From positions 50,444,517 to 50,508,516 of the forward strand of contig OX411543.1 of the NCBI GenBank assembly GCA_948146395.1: 64,000 nt of DNA, given 5' to 3'. This stretch comes from Fragum whitleyi (Eukaryota > Mollusca > Bivalvia > Cardiida > Cardiidae). The notes beneath the pieces were generated by a model. The model saw only the letters and a program-made list of their open reading frames with translations, was not told where the DNA came from and ran no database searches. The position numbers and the translations under genes were made by a program. Position 1 is the first letter of the stretch. Each line of letters begins with the position of its first letter. This document shows positions 38,101 through 53,100 of the stretch, one piece after another.

Positions 38101-41100
38101 CTTTACATTGCAAAAAGGTTGTGTCTTTTATACAATTTAGCATAATGAACATATCAAAAAGCCTTAAGTTCTATTTCAATGTGAAGCTTGAATCATCTTT
38201 CATTCATATTTGAATTCAAAATGAGTTATCAATCACCATGCATGGAAGAATTAAGTTACTTTGAATAACTAAAACAGAGGTGTTTCAAACGATGTCACAT
38301 GACTGCCATCAGTGTGTGTTTTGAACCGCTCCAATCAAAGTAAAATGCGATTTGATCGACAGAGTCCCATTGTATGTAGGAACTAACTTTGTTTCTAGGC
38401 ACTCTTAACTGTTTTGGTTCAATTTGAAAATAACTCAAATTTATTCAACACCCCTTGTAAGTAAAGAAATGATTTTGAATAAAAAGTGCAGCTAATGCCA
38501 TCAACTTGATATTATGGATCTTATGGCCATAGCAAAGGCTGATCTTAGACTAATCTGTCTGCAAAAACTTTGTGTTTGTAAGCGGAATCAGAAGGGTTCA
38601 AACAAATTTTCCTTGAACTTCCTGTCTTTGCTTGTATCCTATCAAAGTACATGTAACCTAGATGAGGCTGTACTAGATACAAGAACCCTATTTTAATTAG
38701 TATTTAAGCATTATTTTGATCTGTGAAAAGTTATTGATTTCATTATTTAACATTACTTTTTTAGGACCACAAAAGAAGGACTGACCTAGATGAAACTTTA
38801 CTAGATGGCAGAACACTAGAATCCTCTATTAGAACTTTTGCTTATGGTCCTTGTAAAAGCTTTTAAATTCTGTACAAGTTTAGGATGTCTCCATCATTGT
38901 TGAATCAGGACCACCAGGAACTCACTAACCTAGATGACACTGTACTAGAAAGCATACCATTAGAACCCTCTACTAGCACTCAAGTTTATGATCCTTGTAC
39001 AAGTTTATGATCTCTGTATTTTCAATGTTACTTTAGGATCACCAAGGACTCACTACTCTAGATGAATCTGAACTAGCTAGTATTCCCCTAGAACCTTCTA
39101 CCAGCACTCAAGTTTATGATCCTTGTACAAGTTTATGATCTCTGTATTTTCAATGTTACTTTAGGATCACCAAGGACTCACTACTCTAGATGAATCTGTA
39201 CCAGCTAGTATTCCACTAGAACCTTCTACCAGCACTCAAGTTTATGATCTCTGTATTTTCAATGTTACTTTAGGATCACCAAGGACTCACTTAGCTATAT
39301 CAGAGGTTCTCAGACAGTTCCCCTTGAACCCTCTACCAGCACACAAGTTTATGATCCTTGTACAAGTTTATGATCTCTGTATTTTCAATGTTACTTTAGG
39401 ACCACCAAGGACTCAGTAAGCTAGATGAATCTGTACTAGATAGTATTCCCCTAGAACCTTCTACCAGCACTCAAGTTTATGATCTCCTTATTTTCATTAT
39501 TAATTCAGGATCACCAAGGACTCACCACTCTAGATCAGACTGTACTAGATAGTATTCCCCTAGAACCTTCTACCAGCACCCAAGTTTATGATCTCTGTAT
39601 TTTCAATGTTACTTTAGGACCACCAAGGACTCAGTAAGCTAGATGAATCTGTACTAGAAAGTATTCCCCTAGAACCCTTCTACCAGCACTCAAGTTTATG
39701 ATCTCTGTATTTTCAATGTTACTTTAGGATCACCAAGGACTCACTACTCTAGATGAATCTGTACTAGATAATATTCCCCTAGAACCTTCTACCAGCACTC
39801 AAGTTTATGATCCTTGTACAAGTTTATGATCTCTGTATTTTCAATGTTACTTTAGGACCACCAAGGACTCAGTAAGCTAGATGAATCTGTACTAGAAAGT
39901 ATTCCCCTAGAACCTTCTACCAGCACCCAAGTTTATGATCTCTGTATTTTCAATGTTACTTTAGGATCACCAAGGACTCACTACTCTAGATGAATCTGTA
40001 CTAGCTAGTATTCCCCTAGAACCTTCTACCAGCACTCAAGTTTATGATCCTTGTACAAGTTTATGATCTCTGTATTTTCAATGTTACTTTAGGATCACCA
40101 AGGACTCACTACTCTAGATGAATCTGTACTAGAAAGTATTCCCCTAGAACCTTCTACCAGCACCCAAGTTTATGATCCTTGTACAGATCTAGACCAGAGT
40201 GAGAATGATTCAGTTGGCAGACCTGTTCCAAATGTTTCATCTGAGGCCATTGTGTCTGGAGATGCAATATATGCTGATGATACACCGAAAATGGAGGGTA
40301 TGGATTTCATTTTCTTCTTTATCTATCTTCTGCATTTATGTAGTGGGAGAAATTCTATTTTTGTCCTAATAAATAGTCTTTACTCAGATTTATCCGCTCA
40401 TTATAACTTCCCTGAACAAAGTAAGCTGTTGTTTCATGGAGATGCTGTAAAAGTGGTGAACTCAGTTTCACAACCGTTTTAAGAATGCTCATAAATACTT
40501 CATTTGGTAATATCAGTAATACAATTATAATCACTTTATATGTTTTCATATTTTTATACGCCACAGAAGGTGGTTGTATGTTGTTTTATCTTCTCTGTCT
40601 GTCTGTCTGTCCGCCCTTCCAGATGTTATGAAAAGGGTTGTTGAAAAAAGGGCCTTCTTGTAAAAATTCTTGTGAACACATCTCTTCCTCCATTTATAGA
40701 CCAATTTAGATGGACCTTTCACAAAATGTTTCTGGTCACCTGACCTTGCACATATTGTTGCAGTTTAATGAATTTAAGCCACATCATAGAAAAAGGGACA
40801 TTCTTGTTAAAATTCTTGTGAATGCAATTCTCCCTTTATTTATGGACAGATTAAAATGAAACTTTCACAAAATGTTACTAGGCACTTGACCATGTGCATA
40901 TTGTGGTTTGGTGAATTATAGCAGTGTCATGGAAAAAGGGGCGTTCTTGTCAAATTTATTTTGAACACCATCTCTTCATTTATGGCTGATTTTGATGAAA
41001 CTTTCACATAATGATCCTTGTCACCTGGCCTTCTCCATATTGTAACGGTGTGGTGAAATTCAGCCATGTCATGGAAAAAGGGGCCATGCACATATTTTCG

Positions 41101-44100
41101 TGATTGAGTTAACTATGCCATAATGTCAGGGAAAAAAGGGCCTTATTGTAAAATTGAAAGGAAACAGTTCTCCATTTAAAGATTGATTTGGTTGATACTT
41201 CAAAGGGTAATCTTCATCTTGTGAACAGGACTATTTGAATGATGCACCACCACAGTAAAGGGGGCTTTCATTCAAATGATAATCCTTTTGGCGGCATAGC
41301 TTGTGTCAGTGGCACTCTTGTTTGTTTATTTCATCTTTGTTTCAAAACTGGTTTTCTCCTCCATAATCAAATATATTATGTTCTTATTACTCTTTCAGGA
41401 GAACTCTTCCTGTCATTAGTCCTCAGTACCAAAGCTCATGCCAAGATAATTAGTGTAGATCCTAGTGAAGCTCTTCAAATGGAGGGAGTGGTAGACTATG
41501 TTGATCACAAGGATGTTCCTGGAATTAACTTACATGGTGTATTGTTCCCTGAAGAAGAAATATTTGCAACAAAAGAGGTTTGTATCTCCTTGTTTATTTC
41601 TTTGTGGTTCTTTTTTCAATGCTACACAATTCCTAATAAAAGGAAAGGAATAAAAAGATATTAGGTATCAAAATTATATATTATTCTCAATATGTTATAG
41701 TAAGGTTTATGTTGGAATGATTTTATTTAGTTTGATATGAATTAGTAAACTCGCGTTCCAAATTTCAGGTGCTCTGTGTTGGTCAGGTGATTGGAGGTAT
41801 AGTGGCAGAGAGTAGAGAAATTGCTAACAGAGCTGTGGAGAAGGTCAACGTGCAATATGAAGAATTGGAGGCTATATTGACCATTGAGGTACTGCAATAT
41901 ACTTTGAAACTGTTCATAAACTTATATATTTTTTTTTGCCATAAAGAAATGGAATAATGGTGTGTTTTTTTTGTTCAGATGGAATGATGCTTCTTTTCGT
42001 GATCAATTGTGACAATTTTTAGAGTAGAGGGACTTTTGGACAAAGATTCTAACTTGTTCCTTGGGTCATCTGATCCTTCAGGGCCAAATGCTAAAGTTGA
42101 CTTTCAATAACAATTTCATATCACTTGTTATTTCTGATCCTAGGATGCTATTAAAGCTGGATCTTACCTTGGAGAACCTATAAAGCTGGTGGATGGAAAT
42201 GTAGAACAAGGGTTTAAGGAGTCGGACTATGTTATTAAAGGGGAGATGAGGAGTGGTGCACAAGAACATTTCTATATGGAACCTACTAATGTTATAGCTT
42301 ATCCTAAAGAAAATAATGAGATGGAACTGCATGGTCCAGCCCAAAACCTTGATTTGTTACAGGTATTGATTTCTTTTAGAAAAGAGTAATTTCAGATAGG
42401 CTGTGTTTCGAGAAAACCTGAGGTATTGCTCAGACATTGGTCGTAGTAGTCATTGTGGTTGTTACGTAAAAACTTTGACATTTTTGTAATATCTTTGGTA
42501 TTACTAATGGGAATAAATTTGAAACTTGGCACTCATGTTCAATATCAAAAAAGCAATTTGTACTTTCAAGGTAGTTTTCTTTTCTATTTGATATGCTTGC
42601 AATATATTTTCCAAGTACACAAGTCTTAATTGATTTAAGAGATGAAAAGATTACTTGTTGATTTCATGCAGCTATGAAACTAAAAATCTAAGGACACTGT
42701 ATGAATATGAAAAGCAGATTCATACATACTTGTGATTAGATTTCTAACTTCAAACCTCCATGAAATCAACAAATTCTCTCTTCATATCTTATCATTTCAT
42801 GTCATGAAGTAAAAATGTAGCATTCTCTCAGAAATGAGACAGATATCTTATGGGACTTCTGTATGCACAAGCTTAAATAATAGCTGCTTATCACATCTAC
42901 ATTGAGGTATAAAACCAATTTGTTAGCCAATAAGAATGCTCAAAGTTTAATGGACACAACTAAAATTATATGAAGATGAAAAAAAATCAGATGAGTATTT
43001 GGAAATTAGGGAGCTTGACTAGTAGCTGGATGTTTCTTGACAGTGATGTGACAATTTTAAGATAAATTTGAAGTACTTGAAAATGAATAAATAAAGTTTT
43101 TCCTTTATCTGTAGAAAAAGTTTGCAGACTCTCTTGGTATACCTTTACACAAAGTAACTGCCAAGATGCGAAGAATAGGTAATTTAAATTTCTTTTTAAA
43201 AATAGGGTTTCCTGAATAATTTTTATACCCCCCCCACCTACAAAGTAGAAAGGGGTATATTGGTTTCACCATGTCTGTCCATCCATCCATCCATCCATCC
43301 TACCATCTGTCTGTCCGTCTGTCCATCCATTTGTCCATCCGTCAGTCCACCCATCAATCGATCCATCCATTGATCCATCTGTCCGTCCATCCATCCGTCT
43401 GTCCGTCCATAGACCTTTCGCTTCCAGACTCTAACTCAAGAACCAAGTGACCTACAATCATGAAACTTTATACAAATGTTCGTTATGACCAAAGGAAGTT
43501 CCCTTTTGTTTTTGGGTCACATAGGTCGAAGGATAATTTTCATTTCTTTACTCTAACTCAAGAACCAAGAGACCTAGAATCATGAAACTTCATGCAAATG
43601 CTGCATATGAACCCAATATTTGTTACAAACACATTCTGCACTAATAGCACTTGCATTCTGACAAAGTGCTTGTGGGGATATAAGTCTGCTCTGCGACAAT
43701 TCTAGTTCCAGTTGAATCAATTTTTTTTAGATTTTACATATTCGAATAAAAAATCGTAAGTTGCAGTTGGAATTTATGATAATGTGCCTAATATCTATAA
43801 TTTTGTATGGATTTATTTTTTGGAGGAATTTCTCAAATAAGATTTAAATGAAAAGTTCCCTTAATAAAAATTCAGTGTCAAATCTTGGTGGAGTGACATC
43901 CAATGATTTTTATTGATAGTTGAAATTGCAGTCTTTTCACTATTGTTGGATATTTCCTATCTGTATTTTATTCCTAATTTATGAATTAATTAAACCTGAC
44001 TTACAAAACCTTTGAGTAATGTGTTCATTTTCAGTAGGATATATATATTTTTTGCTAAAAAACATCATTATTTCAGGTGGATCATTTGGAGGTAAAAATA

Positions 44101-47100
44101 GATTGCCACTGATAGCTCTCCCTGTTGCAGTTGCTGCTAAAAAGTATGTATTGCATGCTAAATTGTCAGTAAACATTCAAAGAGTTTAAACAACTGAATT
44201 AGAAGCACTCATGTAACAGTAGTTTCTTATGAAAAAATCATTATCTGATCAATTCTGAATTAAAACCTTCAAACATAATATTACCGTGTAGACTAAGATT
44301 AGACTTCACAAAATGCAGGCTGATCTGAGCCTTTTCTTTTCAAGAATGTGACAAAATACTTCAAAAGTCAACAAATACAGATAAGATTATTGTAAATTGA
44401 CAAAAATTTCGGAATTTAATGAAATAAAATTGAATGAGTAGAATTACAAACCTTTGAATGCTAAGAACTTTTTAAGTTAATATTGATTAATATTATATAT
44501 AATATATATATTAACATTATTTTTTATTACAAAGATATGTTTGTCTTCATGGACTAATCTGAAGCTAAGAAACCCAAGTAAGCCAATAAAATATTGAATG
44601 ATTTGATCCAACAGATTAAAACGACCAGTCAGGGGAGTGCTACAGAGAGAAATAGACATGCTTATTACTGGGAAACGACATCCTTACCTGTCAAAATATA
44701 AGGTATGTAGCAATTCAAGGAAGATGATACAGTTAAAAACATTGTGAAATTGACAAGATGAATGATTTTGGAAGGATTAAGGAATGAAATTGATTGAGTG
44801 TGTGGAGAGCGTTTTGAGTGAATTTTATGGGAGGTAATCCAATATAGCAAATTTTGTTCAGGATGAACAAAATTAGCAATATTGATTAACTCCCTTTAAT
44901 AAAAGATGCATACAAATTCTATCAATAGCTTCCTATTTCTTCAAGAACCTTTTAGACCCTTCCAATTTGAATTATGTAAGAGAAAATTGCAATTTTCTTA
45001 TTCCAAATTTATTTTGAATGACGTTGTTGATTCTATGGTTTTCAATGAGTTTGAGCATTCTTGACTGGTATGAGTGAGTGTTTTGAACGAATGAATGGAG
45101 CGCTGAGTGAGTGATTTATAATGGTTTTGATTGACGTGAATGTCAATTTCACGATGTAACTAACTGTATGAGCACAAAGTTTTATTGTGCTAACAATGCT
45201 ACTTTGATGAAATAAATATTAACCAATGTTATGCTGAACCTGGAATATACCTGCTTTAGCAGGAGGTAAAAACAAAGAACAGCCTGCTCATAATTATGTA
45301 AATCTGTAAAACTTTAGTTTCTGGACTGCAAATCAAGAAACTTTACACAATCCTTACCAAGGACCAAATTAAGTGACCTATTAGTCTGCCTTTTTTTTTG
45401 TCACTAAAGTAAAGGTCACGGTCACAAATGAACTTTGTCCAAAATAACAAAGAGTCTGTGGATCATGAAACTATACACAATTGTTGTTCGTGACCCAAGG
45501 AAGTGCCTTTAACTCAAGAACCAATTGATCTAGAATCATGGAACTTTACAAAATTGTTGCAAATGACCAAAAGGAAAAAAATGATGAGACAAAAGAAATT
45601 ATACAAAATCTTTGTCCATGAGCCAACGAAATGTCTTATCATTTTGGGGCTTTCAAGTTCAAATGTCAAGGTCACAATTGAACTATGTCCAAAAATCATT
45701 TCCAAACACTAACTCAAGAACCATTTGACCTGGAATGATGAATCTTCACACAATTTTGTTAATGACCCAAGGAAGTGTCCTATTAACTTGGGGTCATGAA
45801 GGTTAGGATCAAGGATATAAATGAAATTCGTCCAATAAAAGAAAGAGACCTAGAATCATGAGACTATACACAATTGATGTCCATGACCTAAGGAAGTACC
45901 CTACTTTTTGGGGAGTCGTGACAGTGAAAGATCAAGGTAACAATTGAATTTTGTCTAAAAAAATGTTTCCAGACTTTAACTCAAGAACTTAGAGACCTAG
46001 AATCAATACCAGGTCTAAAAAATCAAGTTATTCGTGTGTATTATCAGGTTGGTTTCAACCAAGATGGCAAGATAAAAGCCATAGATGTCCAGTTTTACAG
46101 TGATGGAGGCTGCTCTGTAGAGGTTTCTCCTTTTGTAAGTAAAATGATATTGTATATTACCCAGTTTTCATATCATAAAAATTACTTGAGACAATATTTG
46201 TTGTCACTAATTGTAAGGTCACCAGTGAAGGTCAAGTTTCAAGACCATGTATAATTTTTAACATTAGCATTACCTTTGGAAAGGTCAGTGAAATAGCCTT
46301 CATTTTTTCAAATATTTATTGCTTGTAATAAGAACTTTCAGTTGATAACATGTCACAGTCACATTTTCATGGTGACTTAACTTCAATATAAAAACTTTAA
46401 CATTGGTCATAACCTTCAATTGTCTGTGATTATTAGTCATATTTCACATGTTTATTGCTTGTGACAATCTCATTCTGTTGATACTAACTTATAGGTTATC
46501 AGTCAATAACAAGATTATAGTTGGAGGTCAATTTTGAGTAGAATTCAAATTTTGACTTTGACATCGGCCGAAACTTCAGAAAATGATAAAGCCTTTCTAT
46601 TCCATAAAAATGTGTGTATGTTGTTTGTTTCAAGGCTTTTCATGAGATACCAAAGTTAAGTTCAAGTTCGTAATGGAAACAAAATATATATCCTCCTAAA
46701 ATTCTAAGTGTAATATTGCTTTGTCTGCCAAACTGTTTATATACTGTTGAAATTCAGTGGAATAGTGGTATTTGTCCATGTGCATATGATAAAGCATAAA
46801 TCAGCAAGTTATTATCAATAAATGTGTCGGTTTGAATTTTTTAGATCTTTAAAAAGACTTTTTGTATGTGTGTAGTTTTTATAAGCTCAACTGAGCATAT
46901 TGTGCTCAATGGGAGATTTTTGGATCACCCTGAGTCCATCATTTGTCGTCAACTTTCCTAAAACTTCTTTTCCTGAACTGCTGGGCCAATTTCAATGAAA
47001 TTTTCCAAGAATGCTCCTTTGGTGACCTTCTTACAAAATTGGTTTGCAGAAGTCTGATTGGCCTATTAATATGGGCATGGCAGGGCGTGGTATTGTTTTA

Positions 47101-50100
47101 CTATGAAATCCTTGAATGACATCTCCTCCTTCAATTAAGTTTTGTCAAAATGTTCCTTTGGGTGACCCTCTTCCAAAATTATTAGTGAAATTCTGATTTG
47201 CACATTAATATGGGCCTGGCAATTTTTCCAATGAAATCTTTGAAAGTTACATCTTCTCCTTAGCCACTTGGTTGATTTCATTTTGTGAAAATGTTCCATG
47301 GGTGACCCTCTGCCAAAAATGTCCCAATAAATTTGATTGGCCCAATAAAATGGGCATGGCAGGGCATGGCATTTTTTCACCATAAAATCTTCTAACAACA
47401 TCTCCCCCTAAATCACTGGGTTGACTTTAATGAAATTATGCCAGAATGTTCCTTGGGTGACTCTCTTCCAAATTTGTTTGTGTCATTCTTATTGGCTTAT
47501 TAATATGGATGTGGCAGAGTGGGGCATTTGTAGCTCGGCTGTTTTTTTGGTATTGCTTAAACCTTGCCTTCGTCATTTTTTATGTCATTGTAGTCGCCAT
47601 GTGAAACCTTGACATGATGTGATGTCTCTGGTTCTACTGCATGCTTTCACTTTAAACTTGGTCCATGTGTTCACCATCAAAAGAGCAACCTTTACTATCA
47701 AGGCGGACAACTCTAGATGCATTTTGTTCAAGCCATACCCCTTTTTTTGACTTTTATCCACCATCCATCCCTCAACAGCTGAGTGTAGGCACCTGTAGGT
47801 GATTTTTGTTTGTTATACATCTTCAATAGACATCTCCTAAACTACAAGATAGATTTCAATGAAACTTTTCCTGAATTTGTCCTTAGTGACCTTACCAAAA
47901 ATAATCATTATTTGGGAACTTTTGACTGACCCATAAATATGGCTGTGGCTTTTTTTTAATTCTATAACATTCTATAACATATACTCCTTAACCACATCCA
48001 CTGGATCAATAAAATTCAGATTAGAAATGTGGGGCAATTCGGGCCCTCTTGTTTGAAAAATGTATAGCTTTCTAATTCCTGGCTGGATCAACACTGATGG
48101 TTTTTATCGTTCAACCCTGCACATTTACAGTGCTTACAGCATTTTGATTTTGTACTCATTGTATTCAATAGGTGATGGAGTGTGTACTGACAGGATTTGA
48201 TAACTGTTACAAATTGGACAATATACGGATGGCTGGCTATATGTGTAGGACCAACATCCCATCAAACACTGCATTTAGAGGATTTGGGAAACCACAGGCA
48301 GTACTGGTTATGGAAGAAATTATACACCAAATAGCATGCAAGCTTGGATTCTCACAAGATTTGGTATGAATTTTTTTCTTTCATTAACTTACAACATGAA
48401 TGGATATTAATTTTAGACTCATTTTAAGCTTTTACAATGTCTAGATGCATTAAACTAAGAATAAAATAGAGGGCAAAATCAATCAGTTTTAGTTTTTTTA
48501 TTTGAATCAAAATTTGACATGTTTGTTTTGAAATATCAAGTTTTTTTAACCCCTTTTATTGGATTATCAAGAAATAATGATAGATAAACATTTTTTAACT
48601 CACCGCAAACCAATTAATCAATGAACAAAAATAATACCCTACTTTTATTCATTTTTTTTCATCAACTGAAGGAAACAGTAAGTGTTGGGTAATTTGTTTC
48701 AAATCACAATTGATAATCGGATTTTAGTTGGAAGAGTAAATTAACTAAAGATTGATTGTTACAATCATTTTCTTAGAAATTAATTCAACACTCCCAGTAT
48801 CATCCTTTGAAGAATAGAATGGAAAAGTTAGGTAAAAACTCATGACCTAAAGACTCTTTCTGAGGATTTTTCTACCAATTTCATGGCTCAGCATGAAACA
48901 GTTGTCACTGCCTATAGGCTGAGTTACAACTGTTTCATGCTGAGCCATCAAACTGATGTCGGTTTTGAAAAAATGTATATAAGTTTTCATTTATGTGTAA
49001 GGGACTGATTCATTAATTATGAAATTTCTTAGTCCATGATCACAACCTGAAGCCCAAACCAACTGATTATCGATTATAATCGATTAATCTGCCCATCATT
49101 AGAAACAATTATTCTCTATAAAGTCCATTGAAAAATCTTTGCTTTCCAAAAAAATCAACCCTTGTCATGCTGAACCCAGAATATTCTTGCTTTGACAAGA
49201 GGTATAGACTAAATTCAGCCTGCACATATGTGCAGTCTGATCTTAGTTCATACCACCTGAATTTCATTTTTAAACCAGAAAGGTCTAAAGAATGCATTTC
49301 ACTCACTCTGATAAACATTTATTTTACAAAGATTTTAATTCAGCATGACAAGGGTTTTCAAGAAAATGACTGCTTATAACCATATCAAATGGCAACAATT
49401 TTTCTTAGGTGAGAAATATTGAAAGAAGTATAAGTAATAGTTATAGTTCATTTCTGACAATTTACGCGATATAACCTAAGCGGAGCACAAGGTTATACGC
49501 GGAAATTGTCAGAATATGAACTATAACTGTTTTACCGATCAACTTATTTTTTTTTATCAAATAACGCTAGTTCAACTGAGTTTCACGTCAATCAATGATG
49601 TCATTCATTTTGATGCGTCATACATTCTTCAGTCAAATCGAGGAAAACAAAAAGTGGGAGGAGCGAATTTTATCACCATCGAGTTGCTGTAATTATTATG
49701 TCATTTTGCGAAACAAAATCATTTGAGAACGTTTGGTGAACAAAACCTCGTGATTGCTGCTAGTAGATTTTGTATTCCTTTCAATTAGTTTTTTTTCGGA
49801 CATTATGCCTCCCTTTAGGGTTTTGTTTTTTTTAGAGAAACCATTATCTACCATGGCATATTTAGCTGCGCAGTGTTAGCTCGTGGGACTATCTTTCAAA
49901 TAGACCCCGGGCTCGACCCCGGATGGTGGGACTCATCCTTTCCGACTATTTGTCTCCCACCTATGGATTGATAATCGTAGACCTATGTGGGATAGGAGCT
50001 AGAGGCTAGGAAAGGACTGATAGTACGGTGTAAGAAATTCCAGGAATACATTGTTAGGTGCTCCAGCTGCCACTATATAACTGAAGAACTGTTGAAAGCG

Positions 50101-53100
50101 TTGTTAAACCCCATAGAAACAAACAAAACCACGGCATATTCATTATCAATAACACATTCAAAGTGCATTGACAAGCTCTAGTTACCAAGTTTTAGTTTCC
50201 GATATTCGTCAGCCATCACAGGTCTAACATGCTTCAAATTACTTTCTTTTTGCAAATATCTGTATCCCTAGACTCTTATAAGTAGGCATTATGTATTTTT
50301 TCTACAATCATTTTGCATACAAGTACCTTTCATAGGAACATTTGATAGCATTTTGTTAAGATTTGGACATTTGCAGAAATACTAAATTAAAATGCCGTTC
50401 AAAAGTTCCAACGTATTCATTTTAAAAAAGGAAGTGAGATTTTATTTCGTTTCAAACCTGTCGTCTTTCCTTTTTTGTGTCAATGTGAACATGTGGGGCA
50501 CAGAAAGGCTTGGTTCAAGCAAACTCGTCGATGTCATTCTTACTGCTGTATACCATGTAGATTAATATTTAATTTATCAGAATCATTGGTTTATCCGCTA
50601 AATCTTGTCTTGATTAACATGCAGACAAATCATTCAAGAATTTTCACCTCCTTTTAGTGAGTAATTGTGTATAAGCATAACTTCACAGGAACATTCACAA
50701 AAAGTTCTATTTATAAATACTCGATTACAAGTTAAGGGGCTTTAGGAACATTTTATCAGATAAGGTTATGACGTCACTGTCTGGTTTTGAATGTAGCCCC
50801 TGCCCATTATGACCTAAAGTCACGTAGTTCACTTATTCGAGCAGATCATCAGGTTATGGGATATATTTTTTTCATTTTAAACGAAAGAGCGGCCTTTCAT
50901 TGGATGAAAAATAGGGCGATCGGTAAGTTTGTTTCACTTGATAAACTTTAGTTAAATTTGGGCAATATCTTTTAATTTTCCTGAGCAGGGTAAAATGATT
51001 CTAGAAGATGTTTAAATGCTACTTATTGTTTAAATTAAGGTTCGAGAGCTGAACTTGTACAAAGAAGGCCAGATAACTCCATATGGAACAAAATTGAATA
51101 ACTGCACTGTGAGACAACTTTGGACTCAGTGCAAAACAGAGAGTAAATATGAAGAAAGACTGGTGGAAATTAAAGAATTCAACAAGTATTAATGAATGAA
51201 TAGATAAATAAATACATCAAAATAAAAGATTAACTAAAAAAAGATAATTTTGTTTTCAAAATAATGACATAATTTTCTATTGGTTTGTTAATTTGAGTCT
51301 GCAAGCTACAGTAAAAAAAATGTATATAATATAATACGTAATTAGTGTTTTGTATGAAAAAAAAAATCTAACGAGGTTGGGAGAATTGATCAGCAAGCTT
51401 TGTAAATTCAATACAATCTTGACCAGCAATTATATTATTACCTGTCATGTGAAAGTTGAATTGGGAAAAAAATGTATATATATAATACGTACTTAGTGTT
51501 TTGTATGAAAAAAAATATCTAACAAGGTTGGGAGAATTGATCATTGTCGAGGCTCTGCCGAGACAATTATCAATTCCCACAACTGAGTTAGATATTTTTT
51601 CATACAATACACTAAGTACGTATTATATTTATCTTATAATCTCTATTTGCCTTGTTTTCGTAGATGTTTCTAACAGAAATGTAAGTTTCTAAAAGTAACT
51701 GCATTATATCATTGTTCTTAAAACAAGAGCACTGCGAGCGGGTGCCAACGCTCGGCTGTTAATGATTCTCATGCAAATGCAAATATATGAACTTGGTACC
51801 TACAGAAAGGTCTTGTACCAAGCAATGATAATATGAACTATGAAGGCTCTATGACTTACCATTCAAAAATAATGACCAAGGTTAAATTTTTTCAAACAAA
51901 TTTGACCTTCAAAAATGACCTTGACCTTGACTGATGACCTTGAACTTGGTACCGAGAGAAAGGTCTTGTCCAAAGCAATGATTTTGTGAAATATGAATGC
52001 TCTATGACTTACCACTCAAAAGTTATGACCAAGAATAATTTTTTTAAAGAAATTTTACTTTGAAAAATGACCTTGACCTTAAGTGATGACCTTGAACTTG
52101 ATATCTACAGAAAGGTCTTGTCCCAAGCAATAATCATGTGAAATATGAAGGCTCTTTGACTTTCCATTCAAAAGTTATGACCAAGGTAAAAAAATTTTAA
52201 AGAAATTTGACCTTGAAAAATGACCTTGACCTTGACTGATGCCAGAAAGGTTTTGTCCCAAGCAATCATCATGTGAAATATGAAGGCTCTATGACTTACC
52301 ATTCAAAAGTTATGACCAAGGTTAAATTTTTTAAAGAAATTTGACCTTGAATAATGACCTTGACTGATGACCTTAAACTTGGTACCTACAGAAAGGTCTT
52401 GTCACAAGCAATAATCATGTGAAATATGAAGGTTCTATAACCATTCAAAAGTTTTGACCAAGGTTAAATTTTCTAAAGAAATTTGACCTTGAAAAATGAC
52501 CTTGACCTTGAAAAATGACCTTGCACTTGGCACCTTTAGAAAGGTCTTGTCCCAAGCAATCATCATGTGAAATATGAAGGCTCTATGACTTACCATTCAA
52601 AAGTTATGACCAAGGTTAAAGTTTCTTGGGCCAACGCCAACAATGCGAACGTCGCCATGGTGATCATAATACCTCGGGTTTTCTTCGAAAACAACCGAGC
52701 TTATAACTATGTGATATCATAAAAAATATCATGTGGGATGTTATCTCACTGATAATTGTATAGTAATGAGATAAACAGCTGTAGATGATCCCTTTTGCTT
52801 CTTGCATCTTTACAACCACATATCTAAGCCGCCGTCGTCATAGTGCAGAATGTAGCATGTTGGACTGTCAATCTAGATGTCCCAGGTTCGATCCCAAACA
52901 GCCACTCTCATTCTTTCCAACTATTTATCTTCCACCAATGGGTTGATAATAATATACCTATGTGGAATAGCAGCTGTAGGCTAGGAAAGGATGTAATGGT
53001 GGTACTGGTGTCAGAAATACCAGGAATCCATTGATAGGTGCTCCAGCGTCCGGGATATGACTGAAAGATTGTTGAAAGCGGAGTTAAACCTCATTTAAAC

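Noticed and set aside
38765..40092. Regularly spaced repeats resembling a CRISPR array
   Set aside because: The repeated unit is the exon 17 coding sequence plus its acceptor, there are no unique spacers, and the DNA is eukaryotic with spliced genes.
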